From Eurosta solidaginis (taxonomy: Eukaryota; Arthropoda; Insecta; Diptera; Tephritidae), in contig NC_090323.1 in the NCBI RefSeq assembly GCF_040869045.1, forward strand, positions 174,428,083-174,492,082: 64,000 bases of DNA, read 5' to 3'. Each line of letters opens with the position of its first letter. Within the stretch, counting starts at the first letter, position 1. Below, piece after piece: positions 11,003 to 19,988 of the stretch. Both the position numbers and the translations under genes were made by a program. Under the pieces are notes generated by a model. That model was not told the origin of the DNA. It made no database searches and saw nothing but the letters and a program-made list of their open reading frames with translations.

Positions 11003-11358
11003 AAATAAATATAAGGCGCGATAACCTCCGAAGAGATTTTCGGCTGAGCTCCTCTTTTAATTTGCGTCGTGCTCCTTTTAATTTTTCCTACAAATTGGCC
11101 GGACGGGACCTACATGTTTTATGCCGACTCCGAATGGCATCTGCAAGGCAGATGAGTTTTCACTGAGAACTTTTCATGGCAGAAATACACTCTGAGTGCT
11201 TGTTAAACACTGCCGAGGGGCGACCCGGCTTAGAAAAAATTTCTTCTAATTGAAAAACCTTATTTCTAAAAATTTGATGTTGCTTTGCCCGGGGTGCGAA
11301 CCCTGGGCATTCGGTGTGGTAGGCGGAGCACGCTACCATCACACCACGGTGGCCGCCA
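11003..11358 (-). mobile_element. tRNA-derived SINE, near full length
   Basis: On the minus strand the element starts GGCGGCCACCGTGGTGTG, with an A-box-like GATGGTAGCGTGCTCCGCC and a B-box-like GGTTCGCACCC. It continues with CTAAGCCGGGTCGCCCCTCG, CACTGAGAAC, TGCCGTTCGGAGTCGGCAT and GTCCCGTCCGGCCAA and ends TTATCGCGCCTTATATTTA. The tRNA-like head resembles tRNA-Gly by eye. The same family occurs at 12.8/13.4, 26.7, 45.1 and 59.5 kb. Confidence 0.85.
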
Positions 11359-11589
11359 GGGTATATTGCTACTTAATCCAAAAATACATCGAACTGGACA
11401 CAATTTTTATACAACTTTAGATGTGCGCTGTTAGCTCCGTTGACGTTACAAATGGGTTTTGGTGTATGTATACTATTCAGTGGACATCTAGGAACGCCAT
11501 GGTAGGTGGGTGAAATGGCTGAGACCCTGGTCGCCCAAGTAGTTATTTAAGCCGTTTTGTAACAGCCATGTAACTCGTCTAAAACCTAC

Positions 11590-11925
11590 GGAATGTTACG
11601 GTCAATGTGCTAAAGCCAGCCAGAGTTGTTGATAAAATTAAGGATATTCGGGATTGCTATCACAGGTAAACCTCTGAGGGCTTCTAGAAACGGGGTTCCA
11701 AGGAACCTTAGTCGGGCTCTAGATAGAGCCGGGAATTTACACATAAAGTGTTCTACTATCTCCCTGGCATTTCGATCTTTGCAGCTTCTGCAGTAGTCGT
11801 TATACGAAATGCCCATCTTTTCCACATGCGTACCTACTGCCCAATGACCGGTGCAGACTGCTATCAGTTTGCGTGTGTTGGCCCTGGATTTGTTCAGAAG
11901 AAACGCCACGGAGTATATTAAAAAA
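11590..11925 (-). pseudogene. LINE ORF2 C-terminal fragment with zinc knuckle
   Basis: Minus-strand reading gives NTRKLIAVCTGHWAVGTH, then YCRSC and EHFMCKFPALSRARLRFLG, the CCHC-type C-terminal tail of RNase-H-bearing LINE ORF2 proteins. The open frame runs 12023 to 11610, but only the part from about 11925 onward has this similarity. The upstream part overlaps the 11952-11992 inverted repeat and reads through it by chance. It is a 5'-truncated copy. Confidence 0.7.
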
Positions 11926-11951
11926 AAATTGGAATATTTTGAAAAATCGAC

Positions 11952-11992
11952 TTTTGGCCAGCTAGATTGATCAAATACCCCACCGTGCGACG
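11952..11992 (-). repeat. Right arm of a 41-bp inverted repeat
   Basis: Inverse of 10203-10243 (TTTTGGCCAGCTAGAT...CACCGTGCGACG). Confidence 0.6.
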
Positions 11993-12196
11993 TCGGAACG
12001 TGCGTCGTACCGGAAATCTGCAAACAAAATACATAGAACTAAAAAATTAAAAATAAAAAGTAGTTTCAAAAGAACCAAAAAAACATGCTTTTATAGCTAA
12101 CCGAACTAAAAATTTGAAAATAATTTTTAAGCACAAATTACATTAGTAGAAGGTGGAATAAGTTACCATAAAAAATTTACCCAAAATAATATTACC

Positions 12197-12207
12197 TATA
12201 AAAAATT
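12197..12207 (+). repeat. 11-bp target duplication of the RTE fragment, left
   Basis: TATAAAAAATT, repeated at 12365-12375. Confidence 0.75.
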
Positions 12208-12364
12208 GCCCCCACTCCGTTGGAAGGACCAGGTGGAAAACGATTTAAACTCCCTTGGTGTGACCAATTGGCGCCGCTTGGCGGAGCGAAGGAGCGACTG
12301 GCGCGCCTTGTTGGACGGCCATAACCGTTTAGACGGTTAAGCGCCAATTAAGTAAGTAAGTAAG
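12208..12364 (+). mobile_element. RTE-like LINE, extreme 3' end
   Basis: The plus strand reads LRWKDQVENDLNSLGVTNWR then RLAERRSDWRALLDGH and a stop, the conserved C-terminus of RTE-type ORF2 (the W-R...DR..WR pattern). It is followed by an (AAGT)n tail. It is flanked by the 11-bp duplication TATAAAAAATT. The opposite arm of the palindrome lacks it and so preserves the empty site. Confidence 0.75.
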
Positions 12365-12375
12365 TATAAAAAATT
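12365..12375 (+). repeat. 11-bp target duplication of the RTE fragment, right
   Basis: TATAAAAAATT, exact copy of 12197-12207. Confidence 0.75.
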
Positions 12376-12799
12376 TAAGTTGTTAACAGAATACTCAAAT
12401 ACAGAGTAAAAAGCGCGGGGTTTATTTTACTTTATTCTCATAATAAGTAGTTGCAATAGCAGAATAATTGCAATATTTTATATTACACGCTTTTACTCTG
12501 GATTTGATTATTCTGTTAATTACTTAAATTTTATAATAGCTAATTTTATTTTGATTAAATTATTTATGGTAACTTATTTCCCCTTCTACTAATGTAACAT
12601 AAAACCTTTGTGATTAAAAATTCTTTTCTAATTTTTAGTACGGTTAGCTATATATAAAAGCGTAGTTTTTTAGTTTTTCAAACTACTACTTACTTCGCTA
12701 AAGTTTGATCCAATTGAGATATTGCCTTAAAATTTAATACACCGCTTTATGCTGAAACAAGGATTCTGTATAAAAAAATTAGTTTCGTTTGGATTAGAT

Positions 12800-12901
12800 T
12801 TGCGTAGTATTCCTTTTTAAATTTTTCTAAAAATTGGCGGGAAAGGACCTACATGTTTTATGCTGACTCCGAACGGCGACAGCAAGCCAGATCAATTTTC
12901 A
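12800..12901 (-). mobile_element. SINE, 3' portion (split)
   Basis: TGCTGACTCCGAACGGC and GGACCTACATGTTTTATGC identify the tail half of the tRNA-derived SINE in minus orientation. It resumes at 13442 after a LINE insertion. Confidence 0.7.
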
Positions 12902-13441
12902 TTTTTTTTTATTATTTATTTTATTAATTAATTAAGCCCAGGGGCTTAAGGAGTCACCTCCGTAAGCACTATGAGGAAATACGGCACCTGAGAACACAGC
13001 CGTATGAAGCCAAAAACCATAAGCAGGTCCTTGGTGAACTCCATAAACAGGCGTCGGACCTCTATGTCAAGAATTGCCTGGTTAATCCAGTACTCAAAGA
13101 GCAATACCCTAAACTTGCGGAAGAGGAACGCACACTCCCTAGGGAAACGCGAGTCACTCTAGCCCAACTTCGATCTGGATACTGTTACAGGTTAAACTCT
13201 TACCTATCCAGAATCAACCCCGACATACAAAATGTACACCCTGCTTGCAACGTGTCCCCACATTACACCAACCATCTCTTCAATTGTAATGTGGAACCAA
13301 CGCCTATAACACTTCTCTCATTATGGTCCACCCCTGTTGAAACAGCAAGTTTCCTCGGAATCCCGTAAGATGACATTGATGACAATTTGTGATTGGTCAG
13401 ACCTATTGGATGTGGCGAAGCACTGCTACAACAACAAGAAC
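12902..13441 (+). mobile_element. Jockey-like LINE 3' fragment inserted in a SINE
   Basis: From about 12945 this matches 34.5-35.0 kb of the jockey-like LINE: ...LAQLRSGYCYRLNSYLSRI, the CPAC-type zinc-knuckle tail (first Cys lost here) and a (CAA)n end. It is flanked by the 11-bp duplication ATCAATTTTCA (12891-12901 and 13442-13452). The first 40 bases are an unusual T/A-rich run not found in the other copies. Confidence 0.75.
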
Positions 13442-13480
13442 ATCAATTTTCACTCAGGAGCTTAGCAAAGCTCTACAGTT
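13442..13480 (-). mobile_element. SINE remnant, other side of the LINE insertion
   Basis: ATCAATTTTCACTCAGGAGCT corresponds to the ...TTTTCACTGAGAGCT block of the SINE. It completes the copy broken at 12901. Further tRNA-side sequence is lost. Confidence 0.5.
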
Positions 13481-13521
13481 TTACTTATGGTTACAGATAC
13501 TGAGAATGCTATGTTATATTC

Positions 13522-14125
13522 TTACATTGGACCTTTCGTCGCCAAATGTTGCTCTATTTTAGCCTCTTCCTCCCTTAAGGCTTTCATATTTCGCTCACGT
13601 GTTTCTGAATCTTCATCGTCATGCGTAGTTTGGTGTAAACGTAGCTCCGAAATTAAAGAAAAAGATGACGGGCACAACTCACATCTATAAACATTGTCTC
13701 CCAGGTGATTACGTAAATGAGTTGTCAGTCGATTTTTCAAAGCATAAGTGCGTTCACAGTATTTGCATTTAAATGGTTTTTCATCCGAGTGAGAAATCAT
13801 ATGACTGCGTAGATATGAGGCTTGAATAAAGCTGTTTAAATATTGGCAAAATGAAAAGTTGAAATACATTTAGATCTTTATGAGAACTTACCACTTTTCA
13901 CAAAAGTCACACTTGTAGATTTTTTCGTTATTATGAATTCGTTTATGTGCTTTTAAATCGTATTTGTAGAAACTCTTTCCACAAATTTCACAGGGTAATC
14001 GTTTAAACCTTTCATGATTTTTTTTGTGTGCTAACATAGTTTGTTTACAAGGAAATTTTCTCGAACAAGCTGAACATTTGTAATCCTTATCGCCATCGTG
14101 ACTGCGACGACGCATTTTTAGGTTG
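13522..14125 (-). CDS. C2H2 zinc-finger gene 1, two 3' exons
   Basis: This encodes the C-terminal part of a C2H2 zinc-finger protein, presumably a nuclear DNA-binding factor. The exons are 14125-13892 and 13831-13522, joined over a 60-base phase-2 intron (donor TG|GTAAGT, acceptor AACAG|C). Splicing rebuilds the finger YKCDFCEKCFIQASYLRSHM, whose codon for the Cys after EK is split. Five fingers follow a partial one (SNLKMRRRSHDG, in which the first zinc-binding His position is Arg). After the last finger is a charged tail DDEDSETRERNMKALREEEA and a stop. The tail nearly matches gene 3, so the two are recent paralogs. The exon starts mid-finger, so upstream exons are needed. None is seen between here and 17.9 kb. 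Confidence 0.85.
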
Positions 14126-14670
14126 CTACGTATATAAACAAAATAAAAGAATATAAAAAAAATTATAATTACTTAAATATTTATCGACGGCTAGTGGAAT
14201 ATTACCCTATCTTGCACGCCAGTTTGAAATCGCTCTACCTTGGCTATGTCTACCTTCGAAGCTGTCTGCCTAAAATTTTGAGATGAGGCGACTGTGAAAA
14301 AGATTCTGAAGAAAGGCGTTCTGAGGTAGGGTGTTTATGAAAAGTTTGCTGAGAACGGCCTTGTTTAAAACGACAGCCAAGAAAGGGTGACATCATTCCT
14401 ATGAGCAGTCGACACCGACGCCTTGGCGGTGAAAGTGGCTAACTACTTTCTACAAAATGAAAATCCCAATTTAATGAACGCCATACGAAAACCAATATCT
14501 CTGTATACGAATGCGGTATTCACGTAGGCAAGGTCATCAGGTGACCCGGTTATGTTTATAAGAAAAAACTACACTGGAGATAAATCATGTGTAGGAATAT
14601 AACCTGCTAATCAGAGTGACAAGACCTCTCTATAAAATCTATGGAGAAAATAGCTTTATATAATATTTTG
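14126..14670. other. Probable intronic DNA of zinc-finger gene 1
   Basis: A polypyrimidine-like stretch lies upstream of the acceptor at 14126. The rest contains words of the CCCTATCTCAGAA type seen at 46.5 kb (here as CTGAGGTAGGGTGTTT). No further finger exon is visible. Confidence 0.4.
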
Positions 14671-15180
14671 GAGTATTAATTTGTTATATTCAAGACCAAC
14701 TTTATTATTTTTGTAAAATGTATATTTTACAAGTTATATTATGTTAAATAATTATACATAGAAAACGAGTAAATGAAATTATATACTTTCAGTCTACGGA
14801 AAAAGCACCCTGGAATCCTAACAAAAGAGCTTGAAGGAAAACCATATGGGCTGCAACAAAAATCCATACTTCGTATGTAGTTATGTATTGAAGTTACGCA
14901 CGTTTGTAAGGCGGCTTTCAGAGAAACTTGGTATTGTTGCTGTTTTTGTTCTATTTATGGAACTACAACGAATTAACCAAATGTTGTCTGTTTATATGAG
15001 TTAACCGGGGATTGCCCGTATTGCTTTAAATGTATTAAAACATTTATTTCAAGCAATTTTTAATTTTATAATTTATTTAATAATTTGGGAAAAATTTAAA
15101 CAACGTGACATCAGGACGGACAAGGCGACATCTGTTTCGATTATACCTTGTAAATCTCTTCAAATCCTTTTCTCCCAGGA

Positions 15181-15250
15181 GTGGGAGTCGAACCCGCACT
15201 CCTACGATAGTTGAAATGGTTACAAACACATTCAGCTACGTCATGCCTTA
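15181..15250 (-). other. tRNA-like pol III promoter block, unit 1
   Basis: Minus strand: GACGTAGCTGAATGTGTTTG ... GGAGTGCGGGTTCGACTCCC. This is a SINE- or tRNA-pseudogene-like head rather than a functional tRNA. No clean acceptor stem can be drawn. Confidence 0.55.
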
Positions 15251-15619
15251 GTTGTTGTAAAGTTTTTCCCAATTGCCTTCTTTCGCATATATTATCTTCT
15301 ACACATCACATACTTTGTATGTAGTTATGTGTTGAAGTTATGCATGTTTGTAAGGCGGTTTTCAGAGAAACTTGGTATTGTTGCTGTTTTTGTTCTATTT
15401 ATAGAACTAAAACGAATTTACCAAATGTTGTCTGTTTATATGAGTTAGCCGGGGATTGTCCGTATTGCTTTAAATGTATTAAAACATTTATTTCAAGCAA
15501 TTTTTAATTTTATAATTTATTTAATAATTTGGGAAAATTTTAAACAACGTGACATCACGACCGACAAGGCGAAAGCTGTTTCGATTATACCTTGTAAATC
15601 TCTTCAAAGCCTTTTCTCC

Positions 15620-15694
15620 CGGGAGTGGGAGTCGAACCCGCACTCCTACGATAGTTGAAATGGTTACAAACGCATTCAGCTACGTCATGCCTTA
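15620..15694 (-). other. tRNA-like pol III promoter block, unit 2
   Basis: Same block as unit 1 with the perfect B box GGTTCGACTCC. Confidence 0.55.
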
Positions 15695-16059
15695 GTTGTT
15701 GTAAAGTTTTTCCCAATTGCCTTCTTTCGCATATATTATCTTCTACACATCACATACTTCGTATGTAGTAATGTGTTGAAGTTATGCATGTTTGTAAGGC
15801 GGTTTTCAGAGAAACTTGGTATTTTTGCTGTTTTTGTTCTATTTATAGAACTACAACGAATGAACCAAATGTTGTCTGTTTATATGAGTTAACCGGGGAT
15901 TGTCCGTATTGCTTTAAATGTATTAAAACATTTATTTCAAGCAATTTTTAATTTTATAATTTATTTAATAATTTGGGAAAAAATTAAACAACGTGACATC
16001 AGGACGGACAAGGCGACAGCTGTTTCGATTATATCTTGTAAATCTCTTCAAAGCCTTTT

Positions 16060-16138
16060 CTCCCGGGAGTGGGAATCGAACCCGCACTCCTACGATAGTT
16101 GAAATGGTTACAAACGCATTCAGCTACGTCATGCCTTA
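16060..16138 (-). other. tRNA-like pol III promoter block, unit 3
   Basis: Same block, with B box GGTTCGATTCC, also a consensus match. Confidence 0.55.
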
Positions 16139-16370
16139 GTTGTTGTAATATAATATAGTTGTTGTAATATAACTTGTAAAATATACATTTTACAAAAATG
16201 TAATAATAATAAAGTTGGTCTTGAAGACAACAAATTAATATAATTATTAATTATTTACAGACCAATAAAACCAAAACATAACATATTTTGGAGTAATAAT
16301 TTTTCGTCAGTGATGATAAATTTAAATCAGAGTTGGTAGAGAGATCTTTCTAGATGCCAAAACTAAATTT

Positions 16371-16775
16371 TTCGTTGTTGTTATTGTTCTTGTAGCGATA
16401 AGGTTTCTCGCCGAAGGCTTTGGGGGTGTTATCGATGTGATGGTCCTTTGCCGCATACAGATCCGGTACGCTCCGGTAACACAGCACCATTAAGGTGCTA
16501 GCCCGACCATATAGGGAACGATTTATATGTCCACATTAAACTTTTAGGCCATGCCTCCCTCCCCACCCCCAAGTTCCATGAGGAGCTTGGGGTCGCCAGA
16601 GCCTCGTCTGTTCGTGAAACAGGTTTCGCCGCGGATAGGTGGTTTTGGAGAAGCTATATATTGCTCTGGCAACCTGAAAGGGTTGCGCTACACAGCCCCT
16701 TGAATCTGGTATTTTAATCGCCTCTTACAACAGGCATACCTACCGCGGGTATATTCTGTCCCCTAACCCGCTGGG
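16371..16775 (+). repeat. Dispersed repeat family G, longest copy
   Basis: Starts TTGTTGTTATTGTTCTTGTA and passes GTTATCGATGTGATGGTCC, GATCCGGTACGCTCCGGTAA, CACCATTAAGGTGCTAG, CCTCCCTCCCCACCC, GGAGCTTGGGGTCGCCAGAG, GGCAACCTGAAAGGGTTGCG and ACCTACCGCGGGTATATTCT, ending CCCTAACCCGCTGGGG. The same blocks occur in the same order at 46.6 kb. The class is not recognised; it may be a LINE 3' or 5' UTR. Confidence 0.7.
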
Positions 16776-17137
16776 GTCTAAAATTTGGTCGTCCGAGGGC
16801 TTTTAGCTTTTCCTCAAAAATGATTATATACGTTTAGCTATTCTAAGGTTTTAAAGTGTTTCTCTCACTTTCAATTGATATTTAACATTTTTTTTATTAA
16901 GACCTCGACAACAATAATCCGAAAGCGGAAAAGAGAAATTTATCAAAAAAAATTAACGAAAACCCGAAACAAAATTACCCCGGAGTGCTCCGAGACGGGG
17001 GTGGGATCCATAGTATTTTTGCGCAGAACACCTTTCTGCATTGGCGGCCTTGGGCCGCGCTTATAAAAAATGACCCTGGGTGGGCGCAACAAAGGCTTGG
17101 ATTCGAAAACTATATCTGCGCAAAACACTTATGGTTA

Positions 17138-17145
17138 CAATTTTT
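17138..17145 (+). repeat. 8-bp target duplication CAATTTTT, left
   Basis: Exact copy at 17662-17669; the site is single in the complete family copy at 39.2 kb. Confidence 0.75.
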
Positions 17146-17661
17146 GGTAATAGTCTAGTTGAGGGGTCGACTGCTAATACGCTACCAAAAATATCGAGAG
17201 AGGTGTCAAAAGACGCGTATTAATCTCGAGACCAATAATCCGATGGCGGAAAAGAAAAATTGTATCTACATCCGGAGATATAAGCAGTTGAAGTTGGCGA
17301 TTTGCATGTGGTTGTTGTTGTGAGTACCCCCAAAAAAAATTGTGCATCACCGTGGCGGTAGCCACGGTTATACCACACACCCGGACTTGGCATGGCGTAG
17401 CCCAGTGTTATTTTTTATAAGCGCGGCCGAAGGCCGCCAACGCAGAAAGGTGTTCTGCGCAAAAATACTATGGATCCGACTCCCGGTTTCGGAGCTACCC
17501 GCGAGTCTTTTTCGGTTTTTCGTTAATATCTTTAGAACGCGTTAAAATTTTTATTTTCCGCCTTAGGATTATTAATACTGATGTCAAGCCACGTCGTTTG
17601 ACACATCTCTCGATATTTTTGGTAGCGTATTAGCAGTCGACCCCTCAACTAGACTATTACC
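17146..17661. mobile_element. MITE with ~80-bp TIRs, nested in the outer copy
   Basis: The left end GGTAATAGTCTAGTTGAGGG then GTCGACTGCTAATACGCTAC is the inverse of 17582-17661. The 516-bp interior has family-N words (GCGCAAAAATACTATGGATC) in opposite order and CCGCGGCC-like GC-rich palindromes. It is flanked by the exact 8-bp duplication CAATTTTT. No gene is present. Confidence 0.8.
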
Positions 17662-17669
17662 CAATTTTT
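17662..17669 (+). repeat. 8-bp target duplication CAATTTTT, right
   Basis: Matches 17138-17145. Confidence 0.75.
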
Positions 17670-17905
17670 TTTTGTGGATACAACAAAATTACAACAACCA
17701 CATGAAAATTTTCAATTTCTTTTGCAAATATCTCTTGACAGACCCACATTATTTGATCTCCGCCGGATTATTGTTGTCGAGGTCAATACGTGTCTTCACA
17801 ACTTTCACGATATTTTTGGATAGCAGTGTCATGCTACCGTATAGTATTACTCTAATTTATATCTATGAATTGATAAATAGGCAAGATAATCCAAATCATA
17901 TCTAC

Positions 17906-18138
17906 CTTATACTCATTTGTAGCACCTCGGGTTCTATAGACATTTCATCTTTTTTGATATAGATTGTTGGATACATTGTGCCATGATCGTTATTTTCAAT
18001 GGTGGGTTGGTCATCTTCAATTGGCTCGTTTTTGATAAATTCGGTTAACTCGTCTTGCGTATTTTTACAATCTTCCAAAAACTTGTGCATGTTTCGTAAA
18101 TGTTCAGCAGCACCTGCTTGTATTTCTGTGTTATCCAT
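17906..18138 (-). CDS. First coding exon of a probable zinc-finger gene
   Basis: The minus strand starts MDNTEIQAGAAEHLRNMHKF and is acidic, with NEPIEDDQPTIENN and IKKDEMSIEPEVL. Short EP/IKxE-type segments like these are common in N-terminal regions of insect C2H2 proteins. It ends at a good donor, AG|GTAGAT (17905). The ATG at 18138-18136 lies 42 bases from a TATCGATA box. The next downstream exons on this strand are those of zinc-finger gene 1 at 14.1 kb, but that exon starts mid-finger. At least one linking exon is therefore missing, or this exon belongs to another gene. The intervening 3.8 kb is filled by mobile DNA. No zinc finger is in the exon itself. Confidence 0.6.
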
Positions 18139-18179
18139 TGTTTACTTAGGGATGCACCGTTACAGCTAATACAAGTAGG

Positions 18180-18187
18180 TATCGATA
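18180..18187. promoter_or_regulatory. DRE-like TATCGATA box
   Basis: The palindrome TATCGATA is the DREF/BEAF-type element of many fly housekeeping and transcription-factor promoters. It sits 42 bases upstream of the ATG of the minus-strand exon. CGATAC words follow at about 18198, 18218 and 18246 (as GTATCG). Function is inferred. Confidence 0.55.
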
Positions 18188-18321
18188 CATTTGATCCGAT
18201 ACCAAGAAAGTATGTACTCGATACTTGTGCAGCAAGTACCGATTAGGTATCGGAAAGGAGTAATTGTATCGAAACTTATTACCGCACTTTTCCTTCATGG
18301 GAAACTGTTGACTACAAAGTC

Positions 18322-18398
18322 ATGGCTCAGTTATATGGCTGGCTCATTTCATCAGTTGATATCATATTTTTCATTGCCCTGACGTAGGGATTGTCAAA
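18322..18398 (+). repeat. Left-end fragment of MITE family P
   Basis: ATGGCTCAGTTATATGGCTG then GCTCATTTCATCAGTTGAT and GTAGGGATTGTCA match the left end of the complete copy at 56.9 kb. Confidence 0.6.
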
Positions 18399-18530
18399 AG
18401 GAGATAGATAATGTAAAATGTAATCAACACTTGAGCAATTATTTACTGTCTCGGGGCCAATTTTTTATAAAAAGGTAGTTCACATCACTTTTTTAAGTTG
18501 TTCTATTAGCGCATTGTTTTAAGCCCCGAC

Positions 18531-18962
18531 ACATAAGCAGTTTATCATATAGATGAGTTTAACACAAGTTTATTCATAACGTGTGACGTGAGAACGACAG
18601 TTGGAGCGACACTGACGCCATCTGATATGAAAAAGTAGCCAAGTCTCAAATTTTGTTTGCATTGCAAACCATAAGAATAATTTGACATTTGCTTTGATTA
18701 AGGGTGCTGACACACTTTACAATTGTAATTATTTTTCCCATTCATTGGTAACTTTCCTAACATTTTTCACAATTAGAAACTGCAATATAACAAATGAATA
18801 CGACACAAAATATGTTAGCAAGTATTTTTGTTTTATAGGGAGAATATTTAAAACAGTGCTTCGCGAAGTTTTGTATGTGAATGGGCAAGGCGAAATAAAC
18901 TTCAATTGCCTAGTCTGAAGTTCCTTCATATTTATAAACGCAACATCTTGGTTAGATATACA
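18531..18962 (+). repeat. Dispersed repeat R, copy 1 (empty sites)
   Basis: Matches copy 2 at 26.6-28.1 kb through ACATAAGCAG, ATATAGATGAGTTTAACAC, GCCATCTGATATGAAAAAGT, GTAATTATTTTTC and GGCGAAATAAACTTCAATTG. It has neither the SINE nor the solo LTR that fill copy 2. The ATAT at 18810-18813 is the unduplicated target. It breaks off into a LINE end near 18965. Confidence 0.8.
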
Positions 18963-18969
18963 GATAATT

Positions 18970-19988
18970 AATTGAGGATCGCACTGCGACCACTGGTCTA
19001 TTGTGCCCTCAGCTACTTCACAGCACCTCATCCAAGCCGACATCTGTGATGAACCCTAGCAGTTGACCTGGCATGAGGGATTTGATGTGAGAATCATGGT
19101 GAGCCCATAAACAAAACCCTACGTTTTAGGTTAGGTTGAACTGGCCGGTCCATGAGGACGTCACATAGACTGAATTAGTCCGTAGTGTTACCAGAAGCTT
19201 GTTTTAACGACCAAGCTGAAAACCCCTATCAAGAACCAGGACCTATGTTATAAAACAACTCCGTCCTATTGGCAAATACTAGAAGCTTCCTAGGATTTAA
19301 GCCACTTGCTGCTTCTAGATCTGACAGCTGTATCACTCCTAATAGCTGGATCCTTAGCCGGGCAAGCGCAGGGCAAAGGCACAGAACGTGCTCGATCGTT
19401 TCCTCCTCCATCCCGCACTTCCTACATCTGCTATCACTGACTAAGCATAATTTAAAGGCATGTGACCCCAGAAGGCAGTGTCCAGTCAGAATACCCGTCA
19501 TGAGTCTACAGTCCTCTCTTTTTAATGATAGAAGCAACTTTGTTAGTCTAAGGTTGTAAGACCTGCACATAAACTTCGACACTTTACAGCCCCGCGCTTG
19601 AACCCACGCCTTCCCTGCTTGGTCGATCATGTGCACCTCTCGCCTTCGCTTAATTTCGCCCAGCCTAATTGGGACGTCTACGGAGCAAGCTTCAAGGGAT
19701 GCGCTCTTTTTAGCTAATTCATCCGCTTTTTCATTCCCATCTATTCCCATATGCCCTGGGACCCAATATAGATGTATGCTTCTCCCTGTCCCGATTCTCT
19801 CCAGGGACTGTTTACACTCTAACACGCATTGAGATGCTGTGGTATGCGAGATTATCGCCTTAATTACTGTTTAACTGTCAATATAAAAGTTAACACGATT
19901 ACAGCTTGGGCTATTTTCTTCCAGGGTTTCTACTGCTTTGGTTACGGCTACTATTTCCGCTTGGAAAACTCTACAGTAATCCGGCAAA
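18970..19988 (-). pseudogene. RNase-H-bearing LINE, 3' end
   Basis: The minus strand starts inside an RNase H domain (DYCRVFQAEIVAVTKAVETL). A TAA breaks it at about 19871-19873. It resumes with YWVPGHMGIDGNEKADELAK, then LMTGILTGHCLLGSH and the knuckle CRKCGMEEETIEHVLCLCP. The open part is 19825-19229. The 3' UTR runs to about 18970 (GGTTGAACTGGCCGGTCCAT and ACATAGACTGAATTAGTCCG). An RNase H domain places it in the I/LOA-like group rather than jockey or RTE. The reverse transcriptase half is absent; the sequence beyond 19988 is unrelated AT-rich DNA. Confidence 0.75.

Larger units (their letters stand above)
12058..12692. mobile_element. Foldback (long-palindrome) element
   Basis: The left arm (12058-12207 and 12376-12405) pairs with the right arm (about 12500-12692). 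Landmarks are CATGCTTTTATAGCTAACCG against its inverse near 12640, CATTAGTAGAAGG and AATAAGTTACCATAAA, then AACAGAATACTCAAAT. The arms are close to 180 bp each around a 100-bp centre. The left arm is interrupted by an RTE fragment. No internal gene is present, so it is non-autonomous. No target duplication was found. Confidence 0.75.
14867..16150 (-). repeat. Three tandem copies of a ~441-bp unit with tRNA-like core
   Basis: Units start near 14867, 15307 and 15749 with CATACTTCGTATGTAGT. Each contains GGCGG-TTTCAGAGAAACTTGG, AAATGTATTAAAACATTTATT, CAACGTGACATCA and a tRNA-like block. On the minus strand that block has an A-box-like TAGCTGAATGCG and a perfect B box GGTTCGACTCC (GGTTCGATTCC in the third). 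The T-arm around TTCGACT pairs at four of five positions. The units differ by scattered substitutions. Confidence 0.8.
14672..16260. mobile_element. TIR-flanked element with internal tandem repeats
   Basis: The left end ATTAATTTGTTATATTCAAG then ACCAACTTTATTATT...TGTAAAATGTATATTTTACA is the inverse of 16155-16250. The TIRs are about 70 bp. Between them are three tandem units of about 441 bp. A similar ATTTTGGAGTA-TAAT word lies just outside on both sides (14660 and 16290). No transposase is inside. It is a non-autonomous element whose cargo has been amplified. Confidence 0.7.
16902..17849 (+). mobile_element. MITE family N, outer copy (split)
   Basis: Shares with the complete copy at 38.9-39.4 kb the blocks GACCTCGACAACAATAATCC, TTTTTGCGCAGAACACCTTT, CTATATCTGCGCAAAACACT, CAACAACCACATGAAAATTT and CAAATATCTCTTGACAGACC. 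It ends AGTGTCATGCTACCGTATAG. The left terminal repeat is missing. It is interrupted at 17146-17661 by a related element, with an exact 8-bp duplication. Confidence 0.75.

Noticed and set aside
11926..12023. N-terminal part of the minus-strand LINE frame as part of the protein
   Set aside because: It reads through an unrelated inverted repeat, so the continuity is accidental.
15181..16138. Functional tRNA genes
   Set aside because: A and B boxes are good but no proper acceptor stem or anticodon arm can be drawn, and the blocks sit in a tandem repeat.
14867..16150. CRISPR-like array
   Set aside because: Units of 441 bp without spacers, in a eukaryote-like context.
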